A stretch of DNA of 64,000 nucleotides. It comes from Microvirga soli (lineage in GTDB: Bacteria; Pseudomonadota; Alphaproteobacteria; Rhizobiales; Beijerinckiaceae). Numbering within the stretch: position 1 is the first letter of the stretch; every line of letters starts with the position of its first letter. The notes under the pieces are model-generated. The model had not been told where the DNA came from. It made no database searches and saw nothing but the letters and a program-made list of their open reading frames with translations. Where the stretch lies: contig NZ_JAERQE010000014.1 in NCBI RefSeq assembly GCF_016734765.1, positions 1-64,000 of the forward strand. The letters are read 5' to 3'. Both the position numbers and the translations under genes were made by a program. Shown piece by piece: positions 1 to 10,294 of the stretch.

Positions 1-484
1 TCGCGCAATCGGATACTTCTCAGGTCGCCTGAAATCCAGCGCCCGCCTCGTGCCGCCGCATTATTCAGGGCCGACTAACATAGGTTAAGCGATCTTGATG
101 GATATGTCGGCTTCCCGACTGACGGGATGGAGCAAGTCAGGTATCAGTCCGCCATAAACTATAGATGAACAAGCACTGCCTGGGGCTCGATCACGGTCGA
201 TGAAGTGTCACGCATCCGCGGATGCCGACAGCAACGCCTATCCTGAGTGCTTTTCATGAGAACCACGAAAACCGCCTCTCACCCTTCGTCACGTCGCCAT
301 ATCCTTCGGCCGGAGCGGCAGTTCCAACCTGCCGAAGCAGAAATCGCACGGAAGAAGACAGACGAAAGGCCGAGCCTTGCGGGGCAGGATCACTTCCCCG
401 CCTTTTGCTCCTTGGCCAGCAGAGTTCCAGTAGCGGCCGACGAATGAGCCGTCTTACGCCAATCTCCATCTTCGGAAGCCCTTC
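1..484. other. Leading stretch with no supported gene
   Basis: No open frame here resembles a protein: the frames starting near 222 and 247 on the plus strand and the antisense frame down from 613 overlap each other and have arginine/serine/proline-rich shadow composition. The stretch may hold the upstream region of the DUF982 gene. I see no clear promoter, RNA or repeat in it. Confidence 0.5.
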
Positions 485-769
485 ATGAACCGACATTCTT
501 TCAGTTCGCCCGTCATCATCACAATCGAAGCCGCCAATGGGGGAAAGCGGCAGTATGCGATCAAGGATCTCACGAAAGCATTGGCCGTGATGCGATGGTA
601 CGGCATCACGCAACTCACCGAGCTGCGTGCCCGCAGTCCTGGAATCTGGCTAATTGCCGCCGCGGCTCTGGCATGTGCTCATGAGCACCCCGATCAGGCC
701 ACGATCGAGCATGCTCGGCAGATGTTCGTGTCCGTGACAAAGGCCGCTGGCATTCTCGCAGTCATGTAG
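485..769 (+). CDS. DUF982 family protein
   Basis: This 94-residue protein matches the small DUF982 family common in rhizobia, whose function is unknown. Seen in the sequence: an N-terminal beta-type stretch (VIITIEAANGGKRQYAI), the family-like WYGITQLT..RARSPGIWLIAAAALACAHE core, and an Ala-rich helical end. There is no signal peptide or membrane segment. The ATG follows GGAAG, a moderate ribosome binding site. It stands alone, about 110 bases ahead of the AraC-MGMT gene. The family call comes from recognising the core; no function can be offered. Confidence 0.75.
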   Translation: MNRHSFSSPVIITIEAANGGKRQYAIKDLTKALAVMRWYGITQLTELRARSPGIWLIAAAALACAHEHPDQATIEHARQMFVSVTKAAGILAVM

Positions 770-878
770 CGAAAGCGGCGGCACAACCGTGTGAGCGGGT
801 GAGAAAAACACCGCAGAAATCGGGTGTCGCCACTCCCTCGGGATCGCTTAAGATGATCCGTAATGAAGGATCACTCCC

Positions 879-1787
879 ATGCTCGATACCTTGCGCAACA
901 TCACCATCGAACCGGCCGACCTCATGGTGCCGGACGAGCCCCATTCCGACTACGAGCGGGTGCGCCGGATCATCGCGTACATCTCCGAGCGCTGGCGCGA
1001 ACAGCCCTCGCTGGAGGCGATCGCCGACCATGTGGGGCTCTCCACCACCCATGTGCATCATCTCTTCCGGCGCTGGGCAGGCCTGTCGCCCAAAGCCTTT
1101 CTCCAGGCGATTACGCTCGACAACGCCAAGGCGCTCCTGGCGGATTCCGCGAGCGTGCTCGACGCCACCTACGAGCTTGGGCTGTCAGGCCCGGCCCGGC
1201 TGCATGACCTGTTCGTCACCCACGAAGCCATGACGCCCGGCGACTACAAGACGGGCGGCTCGGGCCTGACCATGCGCTTCGGCTTCCATCCCTCGCCCTT
1301 CGGCGAGGCGCTGCTGATCGTCACCGACAGAGGGCTCGCAGGCCTAGGCTTCGTGGATGACGGGGACCGGCAGGCGGCGCTTGCCGACATGACCCGGCGC
1401 TGGCCGAAGGCGGAGTATGTGGAGGACCCGGTCGCCACGGCGTCTGTGGCGAAGCGCATCTTCAGCCCGTCGCAATGGCAGGCGGAACAGCCGCTCCGGG
1501 TGGTGCTCATCGGCACCGATTTCGAGGTGCGGGTCTGGCAGACCCTGCTGCGCATCCCCCGCGACCGGGCCACGACCTATTCCGACATCGCCCGCCACAT
1601 CGGCAAGCCCGCGGCCTGCCGGGCCGTGGGCGCAGCGGTGGGCAAGAACCCGGTCTCCTTCGTGGTCCCCTGCCACCGGGTGCTCGGCCGCTCCGGCGCC
1701 CTCACCGGCTACCATTGGGGGCTTACCCGCAAGCAGGCGATTTTGGGCTGGGAAGCGGGACGCAGCCTGACCGGGAGCGAAGGGTAG
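879..1787 (+). CDS. AraC-type HTH fused to methylated-DNA--protein-cysteine methyltransferase (Ada-like, lacks Ada N-domain)
   Basis: This 302-residue protein is predicted to repair O6-alkylguanine by transferring the alkyl group to its own cysteine. Residues 25-125 form an AraC-type DNA-binding region (LEAIADHVGLS..HVHHLFRRWAG). Residues 130-297 are the MGMT domain, with the alkyl-acceptor motif PCHRVLG (Cys265) and the DNA-binding CRAVGAAVGKNP helix. Unlike E. coli Ada, it has no N-terminal zinc domain with the phosphotriester-accepting cysteine, so activation by methyl-phosphotriester transfer is not expected. Such AraC-MGMT fusions are often annotated ada or ogt. A second alkylation-repair gene, alkB, lies at 11.9 kb but is not linked in an operon. 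Confidence 0.92.
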   Translation: MLDTLRNITIEPADLMVPDEPHSDYERVRRIIAYISERWREQPSLEAIADHVGLSTTHVHHLFRRWAGLSPKAFLQAITLDNAKALLADSASVLDATYELGLSGPARLHDLFVTHEAMTPGDYKTGGSGLTMRFGFHPSPFGEALLIVTDRGLAGLGFVDDGDRQAALADMTRRWPKAEYVEDPVATASVAKRIFSPSQWQAEQPLRVVLIGTDFEVRVWQTLLRIPRDRATTYSDIARHIGKPAACRAVGAAVGKNPVSFVVPCHRVLGRSGALTGYHWGLTRKQAILGWEAGRSLTGSEG

Positions 1788-1895
1788 AGTTCTCTTACGC
1801 CCAGAGCGGGATCATCCCGGCCGCCTTACTTAGAGATTGGGCTGACCTGTGCTATCCTTCCACCAAGAGCAATTCTTGGATGAGAGGAGGCTGCC

Positions 1896-2171
1896 ATGGG
1901 CGCACCGATCCAGAAGCTCTGGCACCACGTTTCGCATTGGCCGCTCCTGAACGCCTTCCTGGCACAGACCTCCGGTCCGGAGTCGCCCGAGGCTTCGGAG
2001 CGTGGCGCGCTCGACAAGGTCGCGGTCATGTTCATGGAATGCGAGGATGCGTGCGAGCCGACGGCCGAGCAGATCGAGGCCCGGGAACGGGAGCGCACTG
2101 AGCGCTTCAAGCGCGATCAGCTTCTGCCGATCATGGGGATCGGAGGAGGATCACCGAGCCCGCCCTCTTAA
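1896..2171 (+). CDS. Hypothetical protein, 91 aa
   Basis: I do not recognise this protein. It starts at an ATG preceded by a strong GAGGAGG site 6 bases upstream, which supports it as a real gene. The first 25 residues are mildly hydrophobic and aromatic (LWHHVSHWPLLNAFL). The middle carries an acidic cysteine pair (ECEDACEP) and then a charged Glu/Arg helix (EARERERTERFKRDQ), and the tail is Gly/Ser/Pro-rich. There is no clear signal peptide or transmembrane segment. It converges on the Crp/Fnr regulator gene, with 42 bases between the stop codons. Confidence 0.6.
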   Translation: MGAPIQKLWHHVSHWPLLNAFLAQTSGPESPEASERGALDKVAVMFMECEDACEPTAEQIEARERERTERFKRDQLLPIMGIGGGSPSPPS

Positions 2172-2213
2172 ACCGTGCAGGGCTTGAGTTTCGACGCGGT
2201 CAGCCGTCCTTAT

Positions 2214-2951
2214 TCACGCATTCCCATCCTGCCTGAGGTGGAGGTAGAGCGGGTCGAAATCGCCCGTTGCCTTCAATCCTTCCCAGTCCAGGATGCTCAC
2301 CTGCGTTCCCTTGCTGCGGATGAGTCCGTCGGCCCGAAGCTCCTGCAGGACGCGGTTGACGTGAACCGTGCTGGCCCCGATGGCATCCGCAAGCTCGGTC
2401 TGGGTGATGGGCAGGTCGAAGGTCCCGTCCTCCGCTAGGCCCACCGCCGTCAGGCGCACCAGGAACTCGCACAGGAGATGGGCCATCCGGTTATAGGCTT
2501 CGCGCCGCCCGATGCCGGTCATCCATTCCCGGAAGATCGAGGCGTCGACAAGGGTCTCGCGCCACAGGGCTGCGGTGATCCGGGAATGGCGGTTGCAAAT
2601 GCCCTGCAGGGCCTCGTGCGGGATGAAGCCGAGCGTGCAGGGGCTTACCGTGGCAACACTGTTGTCCAACACCTTCAGGTGCAGGCTCTGCAGATCGGGC
2701 ATGTCGCCGGGCACATGGAAGGCCACGATCTGGCGCTTCCCCTCGGCCGTGAGCTTGTAGACGCAGGTGAAGCCCTGGAGCACCATGCAGGACTGGGTCG
2801 GACGGTCGCCGATGCGCACGATGTCCTGATCGGGCCTGAAGGTCACGACCTGCATCGGGAGGCTGGCAAGGGCATCCCTTTCCTCATCCGAGAGCGGAAA
2901 GATGCTCTCCAGCTTGCGGATCATCATTCCGTTCGGGGGATGGGCCATCAT
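2214..2951 (-). CDS. Crp/Fnr family transcriptional regulator
   Basis: This regulator of about 245 residues has an N-terminal cyclic-nucleotide-binding-like beta-roll (QDIVRIGDRPTQSCMVLQGF..GDMPDLQSLHL) and a C-terminal winged helix (LPITQTELADAIGASTVHVNRVLQEL). No Fnr-type N-terminal cysteine cluster is present, so oxygen sensing through an iron-sulfur cluster is unlikely. The effector is unknown; many rhizobial proteins of this type are annotated only as Crp/Fnr family. The start at 2951 is chosen because GAAGGAG lies 7-13 bases upstream of the ATGATG pair; the frame extends further upstream without a comparable site. It is the only Crp-like regulator in the window. Confidence 0.88.
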   Translation of the reverse strand: MMAHPPNGMMIRKLESIFPLSDEERDALASLPMQVVTFRPDQDIVRIGDRPTQSCMVLQGFTCVYKLTAEGKRQIVAFHVPGDMPDLQSLHLKVLDNSVATVSPCTLGFIPHEALQGICNRHSRITAALWRETLVDASIFREWMTGIGRREAYNRMAHLLCEFLVRLTAVGLAEDGTFDLPITQTELADAIGASTVHVNRVLQELRADGLIRSKGTQVSILDWEGLKATGDFDPLYLHLRQDGNA

Positions 2952-3162
2952 GGTCGGGCTCCTTCTCGCAGGCCCTGCGTCCCGCAACCAGCCACAGCCA
3001 CACCGGCTATGTACCGGGCATGGTAGGCCCGACCGTTTCGCTTGGCCAGCCATTGCTCAAAGGCCGGCCAGGAGCTTGGAATTTTAGGCTTTTCCACCTC
3101 ACCGACGGACTATCGAACAAATCGCCCCTTCCTTGAGTTGTAAGACACGAGGCTATGAGGGA

Positions 3163-3420
3163 ATGCCGTTGGCGCGCTTTTTTTTCGACACCTACGACGG
3201 CAACCGCCTCATTTCCGACCCTGAAGGGATCGAGCTGCAGAGCGTCGAAATGGCCAGGATCGAGGCCCAGAAGGCCCTGCCCGACCTGGCGCGGGACGCC
3301 CTTCCCGACGGCGACCAGAAAACCTTCATCGTCAGTGTCCGGGACGAGGCCGGGCAGGTGGTCCTGCGGGCGGCGCTCACCCTGATCGTCGAAACAGCCC
3401 CCGATAACCGCTCCGCCTGA
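3163..3420 (+). CDS. DUF6894 family protein
   Basis: This small protein of 85 residues matches the DUF6894 pattern frequent in Methylobacterium, Microvirga and Bradyrhizobium: an ARFFFDTYDG start, then D-P-E-G-I-E, an alpha-helical middle (ARIEAQKALPDLARDALPDG) and a beta ending (FIVSVRDEAGQVVLRAALTL). Its function is unknown. The internal ATG at 3163 is chosen over a start 30 bases upstream because the family begins here and GAGG lies just before it. It lies on the strand opposite to the Crp/Fnr gene and about 100 bases ahead of the dnaK promoter region. Confidence 0.78.
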   Translation: MPLARFFFDTYDGNRLISDPEGIELQSVEMARIEAQKALPDLARDALPDGDQKTFIVSVRDEAGQVVLRAALTLIVETAPDNRSA

Positions 3421-3522
3421 ACCGGGCCTCAAGGACCGCGACTCGGGCGCTCCGGCCCTTATTGCAGGAATGCAACAGGGTCCGGCTTCGACGAATTGGC
3501 GCAAACTAGCGCTCATGATCGT

Positions 3523-3551
3523 CTTGCAGGCCTGAAAACCCCTTCTTATAT
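3523..3551 (+). promoter_or_regulatory. RpoH (sigma-32)-type promoter of dnaK
   Basis: CTTG at 3523-3526 and CTTATAT at 3545-3551 are separated by 18 bases. This fits the alphaproteobacterial RpoH pattern CTTG-N16-18-CYTATNT. It lies about 120 bases before the dnaK start codon. Assignment to heat-shock control is inferred from the motif plus the downstream gene. Confidence 0.7.
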
Positions 3552-3673
3552 CCTGGCCAGCACGGGGCACGGCTCGGTTCGAGGCGGCCCCGGCAATTTG
3601 TCAGCAACATGTAAGCCATGGGCCGAGCTGCTTTGAGGGCTCGGCGGTCTGCTTGAAAGTGAGGGATCCCGCC

Positions 3674-5590
<1,917 letters not shown>

Positions 5591-5614
5591 ATGAAGAGCG
5601 CTCTTTAGAGAATT

Positions 5615-5646
5615 CGGCACCCGGTTTCATGACCGGGTGCCGTTTT
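5615..5646 (+). terminator. Rho-independent terminator after dnaK
   Basis: A perfect 11-bp stem, 5615-5625 pairing with 5632-5642 (arm CGGCACCCGGT), has a 6-base loop and is followed by TTTT. It sits 25 bases after the dnaK stop and suggests that dnaK transcripts are at least partly uncoupled from dnaJ. Confidence 0.88.
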
Positions 5647-5796
5647 CGTGAAATGAGCTTGAAACACCCATGACCGATCAACCGACCGCTTTTCGCGATG
5701 CTCCGGCAAAAGCTTCAGGAGCTTCTCCCTGTGCAGCGCATGCAATGCGGACGATGAACAAGACGGAGCGGCTGACCGCTCCGAGGGGCGCCTGAC

Positions 5797-6945
5797 ATGT
5801 CCAAGCGCGATTATTACGAGGTTCTTGGCGTCGCGAAGACCGCGACCGAGGCGGAGATGAAGGCCGCCTTCCGCAAGCTCGCGATGCAGTATCACCCGGA
5901 CCGCAACCCGGGCAATCACGAGGCCGAGGTCCAGTTCAAGGAGCTCAACGAGGCTTACCAGACCCTCTCCGACGGCCAGAAGCGCGCGGCCTACGACCGC
6001 TACGGCCACGCGGCCTTCGCCAATGGCAGCGGGGCCGGTGGGCCGGGCTTCAACGGCGATTTCTCCGACTTCATGTCGGACATCTTCGAGAACTTCTTCG
6101 GCGATGCCGGTGGCGGCGGGCGGGGCCGCGGCCGCAGCGCCGGCGGGCGCGAGCGTGGCGCCGACATGCGCTACAATCTCGAGATCTCCCTCGACGAGGC
6201 CTTCCACGGCAAGAACGCGGAACTCAGGATCCCGACCTCAGTCACCTGCGAGGCCTGCTCAGGCTCCGGCGCGAAGCCGGGCTCGAAGCCCAAGGCCTGC
6301 CCCACCTGCGGCGGCGCTGGCCGGGTGCGGGCGACGCAAGGCTTCTTCTCCATCGAGCGCACCTGCCCCAACTGCCATGGGCGCGGCGAGGTCATCGACG
6401 ACCCCTGTGCCTCCTGCGGCGGCGCAGGCCGCGTCACCCGCGAGCGCACGCTCTCGGTCAACATCCCGGCCGGCGTCGAGGACGGCACGCGCATCCGCCT
6501 TGCGGGCGAAGGCGAAGCGGGCCTGCGCGGCGGGCCTGCGGGCGACCTCTACATCTTCCTGTCGATCAAGGCGCATCCGTTCTTCCAGCGGGATGGCGCG
6601 GACCTGTTCTGCCGCGTGCCGATCTCCATGGTGACGGCGGCGATCGGCGGCGAGTTCAATGTGCCGACGCTGGGCGGCTCCGAGGCGCTCGTGAAGGTGC
6701 CCGAGGGCACCCAGACCGGCAAGCAGTTTCGCCTGCGCGGCAAGGGCATGCCGGTGCTGCGCGCGAGGGATGTGGGCGACCTCTACATCCAGGTTGTTGT
6801 GGAAACCCCGCAGAAGCTCACCAAGCGCCAGCGCGAGCTCCTGATGGAGTTCGACCAGGAGTGCTCCAAGGAGAACCACCCGGAAAGTTCGGGATTTTTC
6901 TCCCGATTCCGTGAGTTTCTCGACGGTCTGGGCGGATCAACTTAA
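5797..6945 (+). CDS. dnaJ: Chaperone protein DnaJ (Hsp40)
   Basis: DnaJ is the co-chaperone that stimulates DnaK ATPase activity and delivers substrates. The 382 residues comprise a J domain with the HPD tripeptide at 33-35, a Gly/Phe-rich linker ([20 protein letters not shown]), and four zinc-binding CxxCxGxG repeats ([32 protein letters not shown]). A C-terminal substrate-binding region follows. All class I DnaJ features are intact. It lies 206 bases after dnaK beyond the terminator hairpin, so it may have its own promoter or depend on read-through. Confidence 0.99.
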   Translation: MSKRDYYEVLGVAKTATEAEMKAAFRKLAMQYHPDRNPGNHEAEVQFKELNEAYQTLSDGQKRAAYDRYGHAAFANGSGAGGPGFNGDFSDFMSDIFENFFGDAGGGGRGRGRSAGGRERGADMRYNLEISLDEAFHGKNAELRIPTSVTCEACSGSGAKPGSKPKACPTCGGAGRVRATQGFFSIERTCPNCHGRGEVIDDPCASCGGAGRVTRERTLSVNIPAGVEDGTRIRLAGEGEAGLRGGPAGDLYIFLSIKAHPFFQRDGADLFCRVPISMVTAAIGGEFNVPTLGGSEALVKVPEGTQTGKQFRLRGKGMPVLRARDVGDLYIQVVVETPQKLTKRQRELLMEFDQECSKENHPESSGFFSRFREFLDGLGGST

Positions 6946-7011
6946 CTTGACGGTCGTTTTCTTCGGGGTCTAAACAGCCAGAATGATCTGCAGGATCGAG
7001 GGGTCAGCTTA

Positions 7012-7635
7012 GTGGTTCAGTCGTTCCAACGGCCAACGGCCCGGAAAATCCCTCTCAAGAAAGATCGCTTCCAGGATGAGGCGCGCTTCCTGCGCTCCTG
7101 GCTCGAGCGGCCTCTTGTCATCGGGTCCGTGACCCCCTCCAGCAAGGTCCTGGCCAGGGCCATGGCGTCCTATGTGGACCCGCGCATTCCAGGCCCCGTC
7201 ATCGAGCTCGGCCCCGGCACCGGCCCGGTGACCGACGCCCTGATCCGCCGCGGCGTGGCCCAGGACCGGCTGGTGCTGATCGAGTACAATCCCGAATTCT
7301 GCCAGCTCCTGAAGCGCCGCTTTCCCAAGGCGACGATCATCCAGGGCGATGCCTACGACCTGAAGGAGACCCTCTCCGGCATCTTGGCCGAGCCGGGAGC
7401 CGCCACCGTGTCGAGCCTGCCGCTCTTCACCAAGCCCATGGATCAGCGCCTGGACCTCCTGGAAGCCGCGCAGGCCATGATGCACCCGAACGCGCCCTTC
7501 ATCCAGTTCACCTATGCGGTGGTGCCGCCGATCCCGGCGCGCTCGGACAGCTACAGCGCCCGGGCGTCCAACCGGATCTGGCGCAACCTGCCCCCGGCCC
7601 GCGTCTGGGTCTACAACAAGGTCAACAAGCCATGA
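7012..7635 (+). CDS. pmtA: Phosphatidylethanolamine N-methyltransferase, PmtA type
   Basis: This SAM-dependent methyltransferase of 207 residues is predicted to methylate phosphatidylethanolamine stepwise to phosphatidylcholine at the membrane. The SAM-binding motif is [16 protein letters not shown], preceded by the PmtA-like region [31 protein letters not shown] and followed by [18 protein letters not shown]. The position directly after dnaJ is also seen in related alphaproteobacteria and supports the call. The start is GTG, with GAGG about 10 bases upstream. It overlaps pyrF by 4 bases, so the two are probably co-translated. A related rRNA-adenine-type methyltransferase is the alternative. 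Confidence 0.85.
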   Translation: MVQSFQRPTARKIPLKKDRFQDEARFLRSWLERPLVIGSVTPSSKVLARAMASYVDPRIPGPVIELGPGTGPVTDALIRRGVAQDRLVLIEYNPEFCQLLKRRFPKATIIQGDAYDLKETLSGILAEPGAATVSSLPLFTKPMDQRLDLLEAAQAMMHPNAPFIQFTYAVVPPIPARSDSYSARASNRIWRNLPPARVWVYNKVNKP

Positions 7636-8366
7636 GCGCCGCGATGTCTCTTTCGACGAATTTCGTTCCCGCAGGAGACATTCGCGACAGGCTCATCATT
7701 GGTCTCGATGTGGGAAGCGTCGATGAAGCGCGCTCCATCGTGACGCGCATCGGCGATGCCGGCACCTTCTACAAGATCGGTTATCAGCTGGCTTATGCCG
7801 GTGGCTTCGAGTTCGCCCGCGAGCTGATCGGCCAGGGCAAGAAGGTCTTTCTCGATCTCAAGCTGCACGACATCGGCAACACGGTGGAGCAGGGCGTGCG
7901 CTCGGTGGCGCGCCTTGGCGCCACGTTCCTGACCGTCCACGCCTACCCGCAGACCATGCGGGCCGCCATGGCCGGAAAAGCGGGATCCGATCTGAAAATC
8001 CTCGCCGTGACGGTGCTGACATCCTACGACGACAACGATCTCGCCGAGGCAGGCTATGCTCCGGTTTCGGCAGCAGAGCTCGTGGCGCGTCGCGCGGAGC
8101 AGGCCCGAGACATCGGCATCGACGGCATCGTCTGCGCAGCGCCGGAAGCCCAGCGCGTGCGCGGCATCGTCGGTCGCAACCGCCTGATCGTCACGCCCGG
8201 CATCCGCCCGACCGGTGCCGAGGCTGGCGATCAGAAGCGCGTCGTCACGCCGGCGGAGGGCATCCGGCTCGGCGCCAACCACCTCGTGGTCGGCCGCCCC
8301 ATCGTGAAGGCTGCCGATCCGCGCGCGGCAGCGGAAGCCATTGTCCGTGAGATCGCCGACGCCTGA
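7632..8366 (+). CDS. pyrF: Orotidine 5'-phosphate decarboxylase
   Basis: PyrF catalyses the last step of de novo UMP synthesis, OMP to UMP plus CO2. The 244-residue TIM-barrel protein carries the catalytic charged network [14 protein letters not shown] (Asp75, Lys77, Asp80) and the phosphate-binding end ([28 protein letters not shown]). Its ATG overlaps the pmtA stop. The beta-lactamase-like gene begins 8 bases downstream, so pmtA, pyrF and that gene form a tight run on one strand. Confidence 0.98.
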   Translation: MSAAMSLSTNFVPAGDIRDRLIIGLDVGSVDEARSIVTRIGDAGTFYKIGYQLAYAGGFEFARELIGQGKKVFLDLKLHDIGNTVEQGVRSVARLGATFLTVHAYPQTMRAAMAGKAGSDLKILAVTVLTSYDDNDLAEAGYAPVSAAELVARRAEQARDIGIDGIVCAAPEAQRVRGIVGRNRLIVTPGIRPTGAEAGDQKRVVTPAEGIRLGANHLVVGRPIVKAADPRAAAEAIVREIADA

Positions 8367-8374
8367 GACACCCG

Positions 8375-9172
8375 ATGCTGGCTCGCCTACTTCTTGCGTG
8401 GTCCTGCCTGCTCGCGCTCGCCGGCGCAGCCCGGGCCGATACCTGCACCCTCGTCACCGAGCTTGAGACCGGCCGCGTGCTGAAGCGCGAGGGCGATTGC
8501 GAGCGCCGCAGCAGCCCCGCCTCCACCTTCAAGGTCCCGTTGAGCGTGATGGGCTATGATGCCGGCATCCTCAAGGGCGAGGATGAGCCTGCCTGGCCCT
8601 ACAAGCCTGAATACAAATCCTGGAACGAGGCATGGCGGAAAACCACGACGCCGCGCTCTTGGCTGAAGGATTCCGTGCTCTGGTACTCGCACGTCTTGAC
8701 CCGCGACCTCGGCTCGCAGCGCTTCAAACGTTATGTCAAGGGCTTCGGCTATGGCAACCGCGACGTCAGCGGCGACAAGGGCAAGGAGAACGGCCTGACC
8801 CGCGCATGGTTGAGCGCCTCCTCGCTGCAGATCTCGCCTGTGGAGCAGATCGCTTTCATGAGCAGGCTCCTGAAGCGCGAACTGCCGGTCTCAGACAAGG
8901 CCCGCGACATGACCCTCGCGATCATGCCGAGCTTCCCGCTGGCCGATGGCTGGACGGCTTATGGCAAGACCGGCACGGGCTTCCAGCCGCTGCGGAACGG
9001 CGCGTTCGACCGCTCCCGTCAGTTCGGCTGGTTCGTCGGATGGGCGCAGAAGGGCGAGCGCAGGATCCTGTTCACGCGGCTGATCCGCGACGAGCGCAAG
9101 GAAAGTTCCGTGGCGAGCTTTCGCGCCCGCGACAGCCTGCTGGCCGACCTGCCGGCTCTCCTGGTCGATTGA
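8375..9172 (+). CDS. Class D (OXA-type) beta-lactamase
   Basis: This secreted serine beta-lactamase or penicillin-recognising enzyme has 265 residues and a signal peptide over about residues 1-21 (LLLAWSCLLALAGAARA). Class D landmarks are visible: STFK (catalytic Ser50, Lys53), WYS following an S-x-x motif (DSVLWYS), YGN (GFGYGNRDVSG), the WLSASSLQISPVEQ segment and KTG (AYGKTGTG). All catalytic elements are intact, so hydrolysis of beta-lactams is plausible, though chromosomal proteins of this family can have weak activity. It follows pyrF by 8 bases, which is unusual company. Nothing suggests recent mobilisation. Confidence 0.9.
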   Translation: MLARLLLAWSCLLALAGAARADTCTLVTELETGRVLKREGDCERRSSPASTFKVPLSVMGYDAGILKGEDEPAWPYKPEYKSWNEAWRKTTTPRSWLKDSVLWYSHVLTRDLGSQRFKRYVKGFGYGNRDVSGDKGKENGLTRAWLSASSLQISPVEQIAFMSRLLKRELPVSDKARDMTLAIMPSFPLADGWTAYGKTGTGFQPLRNGAFDRSRQFGWFVGWAQKGERRILFTRLIRDERKESSVASFRARDSLLADLPALLVD

Positions 9173-9207
9173 TCTTCCCAAAGGGAATGGATGAGACATT
9201 CCCTCTC

Positions 9208-9423
9208 CGTCATGGCCGTCCCCGGACTTGATCCGGGATCAGCCCCAGCCATCCGCGTATTGAACAACCGCAACCCTCATCCTGAGGAGCAGCCGACAGG
9301 CTGCGTCTCGAAGGAGGGTCAAGAGAGCACTGGATCCTCCTTCGAGACGGATTGCTCACACAATCCTCCTCAGGATGAGGACAGAGGGTCTTAAAGCGGG
9401 ATCACCGGCACAAGGCCGGTGAT
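9208..9423. repeat. Mosaic of intergenic palindromic repeats
   Basis: At least three elements are packed between the beta-lactamase and the first DUF1330 gene. They are a CCCGGACTTGATCCGGG dyad element near 9208-9257, a long inverted repeat with 15-base arms at 9275-9289 and 9366-9380 (CCTCATCCTGAGGAG and its complement), and a 9-bp hairpin at 9401-9423 (ATCACCGGC). These resemble mosaic elements commonly seen between rhizobial genes. No protein-coding potential is evident. Confidence 0.75.
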
Positions 9424-9499
9424 GACGACAAGGATGAGGGTTGACGATCGGCCGCCTCTCGCGTTCGCTGCGTCACATGAAATCTCAAAGGAGCGCCTG

Positions 9500-9787
9500 A
9501 TGCCTAAAGGCTATGTCATTGCCCGCGTGACCGTCACCAATTCCGAGGCCTATGCGGAATACGCCAAGGGCGCCACCGAGGCGATCCGCCAATATGGCGG
9601 CCGTCCCCTGGTGCGCGGCGGCGCCTATGAGGCGCTCGAGGGCGAGGCACGCGCCCGCAATGTGGTGATCGAGTTCGACTCGGTCGAGCAGGCCAAGACC
9701 TATTACAACTCTCCCGAATATCAGGCCGCCAAAGCCAAGCGCGACGGCGCCTGCGTGGGTGAATTCGTGCTCGTGGAAGGAGCTTGA
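9500..9787 (+). CDS. DUF1330 domain-containing protein (copy 1)
   Basis: This 95-residue protein has the dimeric alpha/beta-barrel pattern of DUF1330: KGYVIARVTVTNSEAYAEYAKGA, then RPLVRGGAYEALEGEARARNVVIEFDS and YYNSPEYQAAKAKR. The family is widespread in alphaproteobacteria and has no firmly assigned activity. The internal ATG is chosen because AAAGGAG lies 8-9 bases before it and the family begins at M-x-KGY. It is followed after 3 bases by a second, clearly paralogous gene. Confidence 0.9.
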   Translation: MPKGYVIARVTVTNSEAYAEYAKGATEAIRQYGGRPLVRGGAYEALEGEARARNVVIEFDSVEQAKTYYNSPEYQAAKAKRDGACVGEFVLVEGA

Positions 9788-9790
9788 ACG

Positions 9791-10093
9791 ATGAAGGGCT
9801 ATTGGATCGGCCGCGTCGATGTCTCGAACCCGGACGCCTACCAGAATTACGTGAAGGCCAATGCGGTGCCGTTCGCCAAATACGGCGCCCGCTTCCTGGT
9901 GCGCGGCGGCGCGTATCGGGTTGCCGAAGGTGAAGCGCGGGCCCGCAATGTGGTGATCGAGTTCCCGACCTATGAGGCGGCGTTGGAGTGCTGGGATTCG
10001 CCCGAATACCAGGCCGCGAAGGCCGAGCGCGACGGCCACGCGGTCGCCGACATCATCATCATTGAAGCCTACGAGGGACCGCAGCCGGGTTAG
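9791..10093 (+). CDS. DUF1330 domain-containing protein (copy 2)
   Basis: This 100-residue paralog of the preceding gene shares MKGYWIGRVDVSNPDAY, FLVRGGAYRVAEGEARARNVVIEF and DSPEYQAAKAERDG. Copy and neighbour conserve the RGGAY and EARARNVVIEF segments almost exactly, so this is a tandem duplication, and the two products could form a heteromer of the dimeric barrel fold. Function is unknown. A large palindromic repeat follows the stop. Confidence 0.9.
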   Translation: MKGYWIGRVDVSNPDAYQNYVKANAVPFAKYGARFLVRGGAYRVAEGEARARNVVIEFPTYEAALECWDSPEYQAAKAERDGHAVADIIIIEAYEGPQPG

Positions 10094-10100
10094 AGACGTG

Positions 10101-10223
10101 CCCTCTCCCCTCTGCGGGAGAGGGTGGCGAACGGATGTGAGCCGGGAGAGGGGCAGTAAGTTTAAACACAGCCCCTCTCCCACCCTGCTTCGCAGGGCAC
10201 CCTCTCCCGCAGAGGGGAGAGGG
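10101..10223. repeat. Long inverted repeat (REP/BIME-like)
   Basis: The outer arms 10101-10126 and 10198-10223 are exact reverse complements over 26 bases. Inner arms (GGGAGAGGGGC near 10144 and its complement near 10171) extend the structure. The element starts 8 bases after the second DUF1330 stop codon and ends before dapB. It is non-coding and could form an extended hairpin in RNA or DNA. Confidence 0.88.
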
Positions 10224-10294
10224 GAAAGGCTCCGCGCTTCTCAGCCACCCGCCGAGCCGCTATACCCTGACCCCATGACAACAGGAGAACGGCC

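Noticed and set aside
222..488. Overlapping short frames at the start of the window
   Set aside because: Several frames overlap on both strands with shadow-like composition and none shows a family pattern.
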